From assembly GCF_030272615.1 (NCBI RefSeq), contig NC_081413.1:601524709-601588708 (forward strand): DNA of 64,000 nt. Direction: 5' to 3'. Under the pieces are notes generated by a model. It searched no databases and was not told the DNA's origin. It saw only the letters and a program-made list of their open reading frames with translations. The DNA is from Cryptomeria japonica (Eukaryota; Streptophyta; Pinopsida; Cupressales; Cupressaceae). Each line of letters starts with the position of its first letter. Positions within the stretch are counted from its first letter, which is position 1. The position numbers and the translations under genes were made by a program. This document shows, piece after piece, positions 24,622 to 38,635 of this stretch.

Positions 24622-26767
24622 TTATTTATTTATTATTATCTCTTTGATGGTATAATGAGTAAAACAAGAAGATTTCCATAACAAAATCAATTGAAAAATA
24701 GAAATGATTCTCTCATAACTTATTAATTATTTTATAGGAAAAACAAAAACAAAAATCAATCTCATTTCCAATTTTGTAAAGCCAAATAACCTTTTAAAAT
24801 AACTCTATTATCATTCACCAATCGTTTTATAAAATAATATTATATTTACATTCTATTTTGTGAAACCAAAATTACAAATTTAACTTATATATATATATAA
24901 AGGATTCTTAAGCTAAAAGATAACTGCATTTACCAATTAATGAATCTATTGTACATTTTGCAGTCACGGAAAGAGGGAGATGCCAAATAAAAGATTTTTA
25001 GTCACAGATACTATGCAGAAGGAGATGCTAGATAAAATATTTTGCAGAGACAGAGAGGAAGCTTATTGCAAGTTATATATTTCACAGAGTGAAATTTCAC
25101 AAAGATTTCATAGAGATAGAGAGGAAGTCTATATATATATATATTATTTTTATTTTTTTGAGAAAGTTTTTGAAAGATTAAATCTTCACGATATGCTTGG
25201 GATGAAGGCAAAGAACGTTTTCTTAGGAAGAAATCAACTAAATATATAGAGGGGGAGAAAATTTATTTTATTCAGCTCACACGGAATAATGAATACAAAT
25301 GAAATTCTTTCTCAAAAGAGCAGTATACATTCACAGGAAGGTAAGACTAATCATGGAGGGGAATGAGAGGGATTTAATATTTAATCAAATCTACATTCAG
25401 AGAGGAGAAATGAATTTATTTATAAGTAAAATAATTAAGGAAAAATAACTTCGATCCACAGGTGAAAAATAGAGATGAGATTTTCATAGAGTACTAAGAT
25501 TGATTTAAAAATTTCACTCAAATCATCAAACTCACATTCCAAAGAGTTAAGTTTAATTCACATAAAATAGTCAAATAAAGAGCATCATACAATCATAGAA
25601 GAAAAAACAGTTTATTCCCCAAAATATTTTTTCGCAGTCTTAATATATATATATATATATATATATATAAAGCAAAAAGACAACAAGGATCCGATTTTTA
25701 TCTTTTTTATTTCTTTTCTTTTCTAAGAAAATTAAATATATAATAAAGATATGTATTACAACATTTATCCCAAATTAAATAAAAAAAGAGTTTAACTTTG
25801 TTTTAAAACAAATTCTAAAAACTTTTATATAAATGAAAATCTAAAAGAAGGATAGAAGCTATATTCTTCATAATATTTCTTTTTTTTATTTGTTTTTTTT
25901 TTCACATGAAAAATTAAGCAAAGCAAAAGAAGAGAACATGGATCGACGAAGTTTGATGTTGAAACCTCTCCAAATCTCCAAGCTAGTCTTCCTTGATCCT
26001 TCCTTGCAACTTGGTGAAAATTCTTCAAAACAACTACTTAACAATTCTACAAATGAAATGTGACTACAAAAGAAATCCTACTACTTTCTACAAGAACTTG
26101 AGAAAAATTTTCTTCAAAAAATAAATCAACTCCCTTTTTTTGAAAACTTGTATACATTATATAGAAAAGATCCCTCAATTCCACTATCAAGAGAATTAAT
26201 TGAAAGAATGATTCTTTTTCCTAAATTATCTTCATGGAAAATTGATTGATCACTAAATGGAGGAGTTACATGCAAGAAAATGGAGAATGAAGATTCCCTC
26301 TAGAAGCTTCCAATTTCTCCTACGACATGTGCTAAATTAACATATTGAGAAAATAAGAATTTTCAAAATTAATTTCATGCAAAATGATTGTTGTCATAGT
26401 GGGGGTTACACCTGACCATGCATTTGAAATTTGAATTTGAGATTCTTTCCCAGAAATATTTTCATGCAACACATATTCCTTACAACTTGTCATAGAATAA
26501 TTTTGTAACTCCCATGTCATATGTTTGCTAAATATAATATTTATTCCTTAATATTTTGAAATTAAAATTTCTTTTCTAGAATCTTATAATTTCTCCTACA
26601 CCATGTGCTCAATTAGGATATTGAGAAAATAAGCAATTTTCTATAGTAACCCACTTACTTAATCCAAAAACTCAACTGATTTTTTTTATTTTTTTTAATG
26701 TATAAAAATATTGATTTCTTATCTTACTTATTCTTATTTATTTTTTATTCAATCACATACTCAAGTA

Positions 26768-26982
26768 CATCTATCCAAACGAGATAGGCATCCATCCAAC
26801 CGGGGTGGGCATCTAACCATACGGGTTAGGCATCTATCCATACGGGACTAGGCATCTAACCATACAGGTTAGGCATCTAACCATATGGGTTAGGAATCTG
26901 TCCATACGGGACAAGAGGTTTCATCTATCCAATCTGGGATAGGCATCTACCCAAACGGGGTAGGCATCTATTCATAAGAATA
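26768..26982. repeat. LTR minisatellite (B3)
   Basis: About ten ~21-bp units, longer than in B2. Confidence 0.85.
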
Positions 26983-29900
26983 CGATATCCTCTGGCCAGA
27001 GACTTTAGACTCATCGGGACCATCCGGGTCCTGAGCCACTCTCTAAAGACTACACTCCCCTACTAGGAGTGCACCGAGGTCGTCGTCCTTAGGAGTATAA
27101 AAAATAATTACATTAACAAGCTTGAGTTCTGCCTCAAAATTCGGCCTAAAGCCTCGGGAAGTCAAGCGAATCCATACGGGATTCCTTTTGAGTATGCATT
27201 GAATTAATTTTAATATTTCTATTATTATTTGCACCATTTGATTTAAAAGATCAAGGAGCTTCAAGAACCAAATACTCACCCATAACCATATCCTAACCCC
27301 CATCCCCGAATGCCTAAGTACAAGGGACAACTCCGTCCCTAGACTGCCTACATACCTGTTTCGGAACGGGATCAAGGCATAAAGTATGTAGTTCTAGTTT
27401 CTAACTATGGTTTAATGTAAATTGTATGGTGGGTACGCAACCCTTTCTAGGGTGAATGTCCCAGACAGTTTCTCTGCGATTGCTACCCACGATGGTAGCT
27501 CTATAGCAAAAAGGCTCAAGGTGACCTCATGCTTGTGGCCTAAAACAACTAGGTCCTATTTTCTATTAAATACGTCACCCTTAATCCATTATCATACTTT
27601 GAAAAAAAATCATCAAGATAGATAAATTCCAAATTATCACACACCGCCAAACCCTAATGGGGTTTTCTAAGGTTTAATTGAGCAGATGTAAATTCATTTA
27701 AAAATTAATCTTTTTAGATTATCAATCCAAGGGGGATTACTCGCCCCTTGGATTTTAGCTTCCAAATGACCCTTATTCTCCCTGACGATTTAGAGGGATG
27801 ATGCCACAGACGCTGTTATTGCAGCTTTATTAGGTGTTAAGTGCAGTGGTTCAACGTGACAGCATTACCCGTAAGTGTGACCCAGAGGCACCATAGATAC
27901 CGAACGCCACTAATTTTTGGTTTCAACTCCTCTTGTTTAGTTATCTAACTAGTAATTTAACTTTGAATTCATGAATCCTAAAAGAAGCAATATACCAATA
28001 CAATTATGAAAAAGAAACTATTATATACAAGGAATTATCACTTGAATTTAAAAACTAAACTATGAATTTTACGTAATTGATAGGAACATAAACAAATCGA
28101 CTACTTGGAATAGTATTTTCTCCAAAGGAAAGTTATGATAATTAAAAATTCGAAAACTTAAACTAAATACATGAAATAACTAATCGCTTGGAAACCATGA
28201 TACTTTCAAAGATAACTTATGAAAAAGATTTGAATTACTTGCAAGATATAATTGTTTTGGACAAACCATTATACAATAAGTATGAATCCTAGTACTGATT
28301 TGCTTGAAAAAAACTAAATGATTGAATAGCAAGAATTTGGAAATGAATTTTAACACCTACTTGTTTAAAGTGAAAAGTACTTAATAATAATCCCAACTAA
28401 TTCTCCCATATGAAGTAATACAAATTTCATCTACAAATGATAACACTACTTTAAATGTGAATTCTAATACTTGAAAGGTACTAAATTGCTTGAAATAGAA
28501 TTTAAATTATTAAATAATTATATTTTGGAAATGAATTTAATACTCACTTGTTGAAGGGAAAAGGAAACAACTATTCAACAATAAGCTTCAAATTAACCAC
28601 ATTATGCTTAGTTACTAATTGTTTGAAAAAGAGATTAGACAAGAGTGTAAACACTTGCTAGTTAACCAAATAAATAATACTAAGTTTCCTAATAAACAAT
28701 TCCAATCAATAAACTTCTAGTTGCTTTTGAACTAATACCTTTGCAAGATTATAAAGTGATAACTAGCTACTCCTTCCACTTGCAGTAACGTTAACTTTAT
28801 TGTTGGATACATTCTACAAATATTAGTTCTTTATCAAGTTCAAATACTTCAAAGGGAGCTAATGTTTGCTCCTTAAATTACCCTCAATTAGAATTGTTAT
28901 TTAATTTGCTAAGTGATCACGGAGTAGGTTTCTTGAAACTCATTTGCTAAAACAATTTCAGTTTTCAATAAACTCTCTTTGCATCCTAATTAATACTATT
29001 ACCATATGAATATTTAACTATGCAATTTACCTCTAATTTTAATGTTAATTAAATTTATCCTTACTAATTACTTGTATTATTAAGTGTAACTTTTCCTTTT
29101 TACTAGTCTTATGTTTCTTTTAGCTAGAAGGTAAATGATTTTAACTATTAAAAGAAGTGACTATTCGCAATGCCTTATATACTCATATCTTGGAATCTAA
29201 TAAAGAAACAAATCAAATAAACAACCTTTCAAATTGAGGCAAAAATTTGTCTAACATTAACTCATATTGCTGAAATACCTAAAAGGGTTACTATGAATCT
29301 AAACACATCTACTTGTTAGGTAAATTCGTTTAACATTTGATGCTTGTACTAATTGAAATATACAATAGATAGTTTGGAGTCCAAAAATTAAAAATAAATA
29401 AATAAAGAACTTAGATATTTGAAATGTATTAAATGTCTTGGGAAAATCTACTTACTACTAGGTACAATTTGAGACTAAATAGAGACACTTGAAGAAGAAA
29501 AAACCAATACTATAGAATAAGTGTATCATTAGTGAAATATCATTTTTCCCCCTTAGCGATTAATCACCTCTTAAATTTTTCTTTAATAAACAAACTTTAC
29601 TATACACTAAAGAATAAATCTCTTCTTATAAGAGTAGGTTATAAATTAAATTTCAACTATATTGACATAAATAAATTTTAATTACCAAATTCTAATGAAT
29701 AAATTTTAACTAAATAAATCCCTTAATATGTATACATAAAATAAATTTTAATTGTAAATCCTAATTGTATTTTACTTTTAATAAGGCCAAAATTCATAAA
29801 TTCAACAATTAATAAATTATAATTTAATTCACTCAACTCGAATCAATACAAATCAATTTAACATTAACAAGATGTTATTTATAATCAATTAGTACCAATT

Positions 29901-31866
29901 TTAAGACAACATATACCAATATTATTTTTATATCCTAAACTTATTATAGTCAACTATATATAATATATCAATTATATTAATAATTTATTAATAACTAAAT
30001 TAAAAACAAAATTATAAAAATAACAGTAGTTATAACAATTGATATAACATGGATACTTATATTTTTTTTTAATGTATTTATCTATATATATTGATTTGAT
30101 CCGAGTTTATAAAAAATAAATAAACAGAGATAGACTTGGGAATTAAATAATATATTCACTAAAAGATATAATTAATTCATAGAGAACAATAAGTGAAAGA
30201 AAATAAATAAGTAAATAAATAAATTTATCTCTAATGCATTCTGAGATGGGTAAAAAAAAATTTTAAAAGTTTCTCAGAGAAGTGATATTATTCAAGGAGA
30301 AAGAAAAACACATGTTTCTAGGGAGCTGCAATTTTTTAGGAATAGAAAAATAATTAAATTAATTCGCAAAGAGAGTAAAATTTATTTACAGGGAAGGAAA
30401 GATTATATTCATAGATGTTTACACAGACGAACAATTTTATGCTTTATGCTCACAAAAAGAGTAAAACAAGATCTATACACAAATGAATAAATTTATATTC
30501 ACACAGTATATTTATTCACGGAAAAATAATAAATAAGAGAAGTAATATTTATACACAAGTAATCATATGCTCACAGAAATAAGTTTATTCACATGAAAGT
30601 AATAAAATAAATAAATTAAGGATTTATACACAGATGATCAACATATATTCACAAAAAGATAAGTTTATTCACATGGAGATAATTACATATGGAAAATAAG
30701 ATTTTTTTTTTACAAAGATCTTTTCTACATTTTAAAATTCAAGAAAGCAAAAGCAAAGATTTGATTTTTCTTTCTTTTTCTCTAAAACAGATTAAATATA
30801 TAAAAAGAATATTCATATGCATTTTTCTGAAAAAGAACTTTTATCTGTGTATTACTTTTTTTTATTTAGTTATTTTTATTTATAATGAAAGTAGATTTTC
30901 TTTTGATTAATCTTTCTAAACAATTAAGACGAGCACTTTTTTTTTTTTATAAATGAAGATTCCAAAGAGATAAAATCTATATATAAAAAAAAATACAAAA
31001 TTTTCACATGTAAATGAGAGAATGCAAGGGACGAGAACTTGGATTGTCGAAACTTGATGTTGAGTCCAATCTTCCAGGTATCCTTCTTAGACGCTTCCTT
31101 GTAGCTTCATGAAAAATTCTTCAACCAAACATAAAAGAAACCTACTATACAAGTGACTACCAAATTCTACTTCTACCAACAAGAATAAGAACTCTAGAAA
31201 ATTTCTTTTCATTCCCAAACTATGAACTCTTTTTTTGAAAGATTTACATACATTATATAGAAAAGATGCACCAATTCCACTATCAAGATAATTAATTGAA
31301 AATGGAGGTTCTTTTCTAAAATTGGTTTCATGCAAAATTGATTGATCACTTGGTGGAGGAGTTACATGCAAGAATACGCAATTTGAATTTTACCTCTAAA
31401 GCTTCTATTTCTTCCTACGACATGTGCTAAATTAACATATTGAGAAAATAAGAATTTTGAAAATTAATTTCATGCAAAATGATTGTTGTCATAGTGGGGG
31501 TTACACTTGACCATGCATTTGAAATTCAAATTTGAACTCTCCCCCAAAAATGCATTTTGTAACTCCTTTGTCATAAAAATGCCATGAATAGAGTTATTCT
31601 TGTCATAGAATAATTTTGTAACTCCCATGTCATATATTTGCTAAATATAATATGTATTCTTTAATATTTTAAATTTTAAATTTCTTTTCTAGAATCTTCT
31701 TATTTCTCCTACACCATGTGCTCAGTTAGGATATTGAGAAAATAAGCAATTTTCAAATAAATTATGACCTCATGTGTGTGTCACCACTTAAATTTCTTTT
31801 TATTTAAAAACTTCAACCTCATTTCAATTTATCTTTTCTTTCTAACATTACTCAAAAAATAATATT

Positions 31867-31867
31867 A

Positions 31868-31920
<53 letters not shown>

Positions 31921-31945
31921 ATAATATTATTATTATTATTATTAA
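31867..31945. repeat. (TAG)n-(TAT)n microsatellite in LTR terminus
   Basis: About eighteen TAG units followed by ATT/TAT units. It sits in the first of the two duplicated LTR termini of B3. The second terminus has an ATA tract at 32,099-32,134. Confidence 0.95.
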
Positions 31946-32099
31946 CAAGTCATATCAAGGTCCAAAAAGAGGGTTATGACATTTTCAAATAAATTATGAC
32001 TTCATGTGTGTGTCACCACTTAAATTCCTTTTTATTTAAAAACTTCAACCTCATTTCAATTTATCTTTTCTTTCTAACATTACTCATAAAATTAATATT

Positions 32100-32132
<33 letters not shown>

Positions 32133-32169
32133 GTAAGTCATATCAAGGTCCAAAAAGAGGGTTATGACA

Positions 32170-32182
32170 TCCTTCCCCCCTT
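32170..32182 (-). other. Polypurine tract
   Basis: The plus strand reads TCCTTCCCCCCTT directly after the LTR end, identical to the PPT at 20,667. It shows that B3 is bordered by element-internal sequence and not by a genomic flank. Confidence 0.9.
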
Positions 32183-32307
32183 GAATAGTACATCGTCCCG
32201 ATGCACCTATTTAATAATAACCTTTTTAAGGAGTTTATTGAAATCATTTGTTGCATCTCATTCATGTCTTTCCATGTAGCATCATATTGATTCCATTTTA
32301 TTTTTTT
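32170..32307 (-). mobile_element. Retrotransposon internal remnant (PPT side only)
   Basis: Matches 20,667-20,800 of internal copy 2, then jumps at about 32,300 into the interior of a type-A LTR at TTTTGGATGATGATTAC. The gag, leader, PBS and the first ~40 bp of the LTR are deleted. A shared poly-T run probably served as the junction. Confidence 0.8.
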
Positions 32308-32370
32308 TGGATGATGATTACTTATTCTTACCTATTCTTAATTATGTTTGATTCAATCGCATACTCAGGT

Positions 32371-32587
32371 ACATCTATCCAAACGAGATAGGCATCCATC
32401 TAACCGGGATGGGCATCTAACCATACAGTTTAGGCATCTAACCATACGGTTAGGCATCTATCCATACCGAACTAGGCATCTAACCATACAGGTTAGGCAT
32501 CTATCCATACAGGACAGGAGGTTTCATCTATCAAATTTGAGATAGGCATCTAACCAAACGGGGTAGGCATCTATTCATAAGAATAGG
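32371..32587. repeat. LTR minisatellite (A4)
   Basis: About ten ~21-bp units, arranged as in A1 and A3. Confidence 0.85.
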
Positions 32588-35284
32588 ATATGCTCTGGCC
32601 AGAGACTTTAGTCTCATTGGGACCATCTGGGTCCTGAGCCACTCTCTAAAGACTACACTCCCTTACTAGGAGTGCACCAAGGTCGTCGTCTTTAGGAGTA
32701 TAAAAATAATTACATAAACAAGCTTGAGTTCTGCCTCGGAATTCAGCCTAAAGCCTCAAGAAGTCAAGCAAATGCATACGGGATTCCTTCTGAGTATGCA
32801 TTGAATTAATTTTAACCTTTCAATTATTATTTGCACCATTTGATTAAAAGACCAAGGAGCTTCAAGAACCAACTACTCGCCCTTAACCAAATCCTAATCA
32901 CCATCCCCGAACACCTGAGTACAAGGGACAACTCCATCCCTAGATTGCCTACACACCTGTTTCGACGCGGGATTAGGGCGTATAGTATGTAGTTTTGTTT
33001 TCTAAATCATGGTTTAATGTAAACTGTATGGTGGGTATGCAACCCTTTCTAGGGTCAATGTCCTAGATAGTTTCTCTACGGTTGCTACCCACGATGGTAG
33101 CTCTATAGAAAAAAGACTCAAGATGGCCTTCTTCTTGTGCCCTAAAACAACTAAGTCTTCTTTCCTATTAAACACGTCACCCTTAATCCGTTATCATCTG
33201 TTGAAATCATCAAGATAAAATAAATATTAAAGATCTTCACACACATCCAAACCCTAATGGGGTTATCTAAAGTTCAACTGATCGGATGTAAATTCATTTA
33301 AAAATTAATCTTTTTATATTATCGATCCAAGGGGGATTACCCGCCCCTTGGATTTTAACCTCCATATGACCCTTATTACTCCCCGATGATTTATAGGGAT
33401 GATGCCACAGATGTCGTTGTTGCAGCTTTATTAGGCTTTAAGTACGGTAGTTCAATACGACGGCATTACCCGTAAGCATGACCCAGAGGCACCATAGATA
33501 CCGAACGTTGCGAGGTTTTTTGTTTCTATCACCTTTTGTTTAGTTATCTATCTAAGTACTTATTAAGCCTAAGAAACACTATGAAATGAAACTATTATAC
33601 TACTGAAAACTTAAATAAACATTATCCTAGTGCAACCTGAAATTGAGATCATTATTGCAAAGACTTGAAAACAAACAAATTCTATGAAATGAGGAACCTC
33701 TTGAAAAGGCCAACACATTCCCTACTAGAAGATTAATATTCAAATTGTGAGGACCATTATATCTAACTTCTTGAAAAGAACTTGCATGGTAATAATAAAT
33801 AACTTGCAAAATATAATAAATGCGTAACTTGTGTAACTTGCAAAAATGTAACTTACATGAAAGATTAACAAATGTTCATTTTCTAAAATGAAGACAAATT
33901 AAAATCAAATATTGATTTATTTATTTGAATAAACAATTGATTAAGGGAGCCAAGAAATTAGACAATTTTGATCAATATTTAACTTAAATTTGACGATGAT
34001 TGCAATAGAAATTAATAATTTATAATAAAATAAAAATCTTAATAACCCCTTAAATCTTAACTATTTAGATGAGTTTGATGTACAAATTTAATTCCCTTGA
34101 CTCAACAAGACTAAGGAGATTATTAACACTAATTATCACTAATGTTCTTACAAAATAGATTATATCTTGTGACTTATCTCCAAATTTAAATGTTAATTAA
34201 ATTCATCTATACTAAATACTTTGCGACATAAATGTAACTTCGCCTTTACTATTCTTATATATCTTTAACTATTCATAGATTGATTATTCTCAAATGTCTT
34301 ATATACTCTATGTCGTGAGTTTTAACCTTGCAAAAACAAATATATACAACTTCTTGAATTGAGGAAAATTTAGCTAAACATTACTTCATATTTCTTGAAA
34401 TACAAAAAGTGTGTAACTAAACACAAATTTACTTGGGAGGTAAATTCTTTTAAGCCTTAACACCAGCACTAATTTTTGAGGTATACAAAAGGGTATTTCC
34501 ATTTATTATTAATTAAGACTAAATAGTGATACTTGATGAAAAAGAACTAGTACTATAGAATAAGTGTATCATTGATGAAGTATCATTTTCCTATCTTTTA
34601 TTTTCCTAAGACAAACTAATCTATTTAATAAGAAGATTTAACTGTTATATCTACATCCTAAGAAGGATTAATTTTAGATAGTAGGTTTCTTAATGTTTGA
34701 TTATCTAATGAACTGCCAAATGTGTTAATTGACTCTTTGCCTTATACAATATTTATCCTTTCAAAACCCTAGAGGGGTTTTCTTTTCCATCATGAAGGGA
34801 AGGTTGAAATTTGCAACTTAAATTCTCATCAATAGAACCATAATCGGTGACCCTTTGGCATGAGTTGGGTTCATTAAACTTCTCTTAAAAGATTAATTAC
34901 CACTTAGTATAATTAATAATCGATTTTCTTATCCACTAAGGAAACATTTTAAAGCAAAACCCCTTTTAATTAATAAATACATTCTAATAATATAAGTTTC
35001 AACTATTAAAAATAACATTCATAATCCCCCAAGTTATAAATTAATTCCAATAATAAGTTTGTTTGTTTTTTCTTAAGAGAAAATTACCCAATGTTCAAAT
35101 TGATTTTAATAATACAAATAAACAAATTTCAATATTGGGTGAACTTAAATATAAATTAATTTTAGAACAAGTAAATTTAAATATTAGGCTAATAAGTTAT
35201 TGGCATTCAATTTTTTTAAGTTTAATAAAATTTAGAAGGATAACAGGTTAATATGAATCCACTTCATAAAACACAACCACTTTT

Positions 35285-35424
<140 letters not shown>

Positions 35425-36075
35425 TTTATTATTATCTCTTTTATGGTATAATGAATAAAGCAAGAAGATTTCCATAACAAAATCAATTGAAAAATAGAAA
35501 TGATTTTGTCATAACTTATTAGCTATTTTATAGGAAACACAAAAACAAAAATTAATCTCATTTCCAATTTTGTGAAGCCAAATAATATTTTAAAATAACT
35601 CTATTATCATTCGCCAATCGTTTTATAAAATAATATTATATTTACATTCTATTTTGTGAAACCAAAATTAAAAATTTAACATAGAAATAAATCTATTATT
35701 ATTGATTATTTACCTTATAAAATAGCATAAATCCTTTTTTTTAACTAAATGGCCAAAAGATACACTTTAATATATATATATATAAAGGATTCTTAAGATA
35801 AAAGATAACTGCATTTACAATCAATGAATCTATTGTACATTTTGCAGTCACAGAAAGAGGGAGATGCCAAATAAAAGATTTGTAGTGACAGATACTATGC
35901 AGAGGGAGATGCCAAATAAAAGATTTTGCAAAGACAGAGAGGAAGCTTATTTGCAAGTTATATATTTCATAGAGAGAGATTTCACAAAGATTTCACAGAG
36001 ACAGAGAGGAAGCTTATTGCAAGTTATATATTTCACAGAGAGAGAGATTTCACAGAGACCGAGAGGAAGTCAATA

Positions 36076-36203
<128 letters not shown>

Positions 36204-36809
36204 TATTTTTATTTTTATTTTTTTTGAGAAAGTTTTTGAAAGATTAAATCTTCACGATATGCTTGGGATGAAGGCAAAGAAGGTTTTCTCAGGAAGAAAT
36301 CAACTAAATATATAGAGGGGGAGAAATTTTGTTTTATTCAACTCACAGGGAATAATGAATACAAATGAAATTCTTTCTCAAAAGAGCAGTATACATTCAC
36401 AGGAAGGTAAGACTGATCATAGAGGGGAATGAGAGGGATTTAATATTTAATTAAATCTACATTCAAAGAGGAGAAATGAATTTATTTATAAGTAAAATAA
36501 TTAAGGAAAAATAACTTCGATCCACAAGTGAAAAACAGAGAGATGAGATTTTCATAGAGTACTAAGATTGATTTAAAATTTTCACTCAAATGATCAAACT
36601 CACATTCCTTACAACTTGTCATTATGACTTCATGTGTTTGTCACCACTTAAATTCCTTTTTATTTAAAAACTTCAACGTCATTTCAATTTATCTTTTCTT
36701 TCTAACATTACTCATAAAATTAATATTGTAATAGTAGTAGGAATAATAATAATAATAACAATAATAACAAAAACAAGTCATATCAAGGTCCAAAAAGAGG
36801 GTTATGACA

Positions 36810-37803
36810 TATACATATATTTCTATATATAGTCACAACCCACTTATTTATAATCACAAAAAAGAAATAATTTTACTAATATTTACACCAAGATTTTTAT
36901 TTGAAATAATAATTGTAAATTGATCTATAGTTTGATTTGTGTCCTTAAGGTTAACAATGTAAAGAATACAAGCCTTAACCCTATGATTTGCAATAAATTA
37001 AATTTAAATTAGATTATAAGAAAAGTCATAGGTTACACAAAAATATTGAACTCATGACAATAAATATGTAAAATCAAAATCATCATCATTAAATATCAAA
37101 TGCAATACTTATTAAGGTTGTAGTTGCTTCATTTGATCAAACAACACTGACTTCGAGTAAATAGAAAATGAGTACTCAACCAACAAAAGTGTTTGTAATA
37201 TAAACTATCACATGAACATGGTGAACAATAAAATATATAACCATTGCAAATGTGAAAGATAAACATCATAGTAAATGTAGTATAGCATCACATACAAATA
37301 CCCCTTCTCATATGAACACAGCCAAATTAATGTGTGATATCCTACAAGACAAAAATCATGTTAACATATACATTCTTCTCAACATACACAATATACAAAG
37401 CAAATAAGTACATAAATAAACATAAACTAGAAAAATCAGCCACTTGTAGTAGATAAAATTTTACCAAAAGCTAATTTCATGTCGGTACTACTAAAATAGA
37501 AAATGTTATGGGAGAACTTTTGCAAACACCATGGGGCCTACATGGCTCCCTTGTGCACTATTCCCACCTAGGACCATAAGCTTCATGATGGATCATACAA
37601 GAGAACTGCATGAGAATAATCGATGCAACTAGTACAATAGACTATCACAACCAACAATAAATATTTTGGCCAATGATATCAAAAGGTACACATGTATCAC
37701 ACATCTCCTCAAGGAAAATATAAAACAATGAATAGGAACACTTCCTAACGTGTAGGAATGCTATAAATAGTATGGCATTTTTTTGGTACACAAGTATAAG
37801 ATA
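36810..37803. other. AT-rich spacer, nothing recognised
   Basis: Unique-looking flank of the retrotransposon array. No supported coding frame or repeat was seen. Confidence 0.5.
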
Positions 37804-38635
37804 GTGGGAAACAGGCCTGGAATTTGAGAGGCAAAATGACCGTTTTTGCACTTTTGAACCGTATTTGACAGCTTAAAAAATTAGTAGAACGTATGCATTG
37901 ACATGCTATTTTTTTCTAAAACCGTATAGATGACACTTCAAATTATAAATAAAGTGTAAAAAAATCTAGTAGGTAATATATATATATATTAGTTACAAAT
38001 TTATTTAGAATATTTTGAAATGGAAGGATTTAGAATATGGAAGGATGTAGTTGTTTCTAATTTTATAATATTTTAATATGATTTTTTAGAATAGTTTTAT
38101 TTTTTCATATGAATTTAGAAACTTGTCATAATTGAAATGATACAATGTAATTGATAAAATATTTTAATATGAATTTTTATAATATATTCTATTTTTTTAT
38201 ATATGAATTTAGAAACTTAGTCAATTTAATTTTTTAAATATATTTAATAAGATTGTTATAGAAACTTGTCATAATATATATAATTTTAAAATTTAAATGT
38301 TTATTATTACTAAATTAGTAATTATTAATTGATTATCATTTAATGCTAATATATAATATATATTAGCGTATTAATTTAGAAACTTATTTAGTAAATTTAA
38401 GATTTTTGCATATATTACTAATTTATCATTATTTTCTCATTAAGATAATGATTTTCATTTCTTCCCAAGAAAGATGTGCATTGATTTTCATTGCTTCAAT
38501 CTTCTACTTTTATATTTTTTGACAGTTAAATTTTTTCTTAAAACGTCAAATGAAAGGCATTGAAATGACTAAACCGTCATCAAAAATTCATATGACAGGT
38601 AGGGGTGACCGTCAAATTCCAAGCCTGGTGGGAAA
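37804..38635. mobile_element. Non-autonomous hAT-type element with 8-bp TSD
   Basis: The element proper is 37,812-38,627 (816 bp). The left terminus CAGGCCTGGAATTTGA and the right terminus TCAAATTCCAAGCCTG are inverted repeats with one mismatch. A perfect 8-bp direct repeat GTGGGAAA flanks it (37,804-37,811 and 38,628-38,635). An 8-bp duplication and CA...TG ends are the hallmark of the hAT superfamily. Subterminal GACCGT/ACGGTC-like words at both ends may be transposase binding sites. The core is AT-rich and has no transposase frame, so it would need a transposase from elsewhere. Confidence 0.92.

Larger units (their letters stand above)
26642..32169 (-). mobile_element. LTR, type B, copy 3
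   Basis: Starts TATAGTAACCCAC (one change from TGTAG) and ends GGGTTATGACA, followed by a PPT. It is nearly identical to B2 over most of its length. It carries a ~300-bp segment near 28,690-28,990 that B2 lacks, and a longer (TAG)n tract near its end. Minisatellite at 26,768-26,982 and hairpin at 27,725-27,753. No coding content. Confidence 0.85.
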
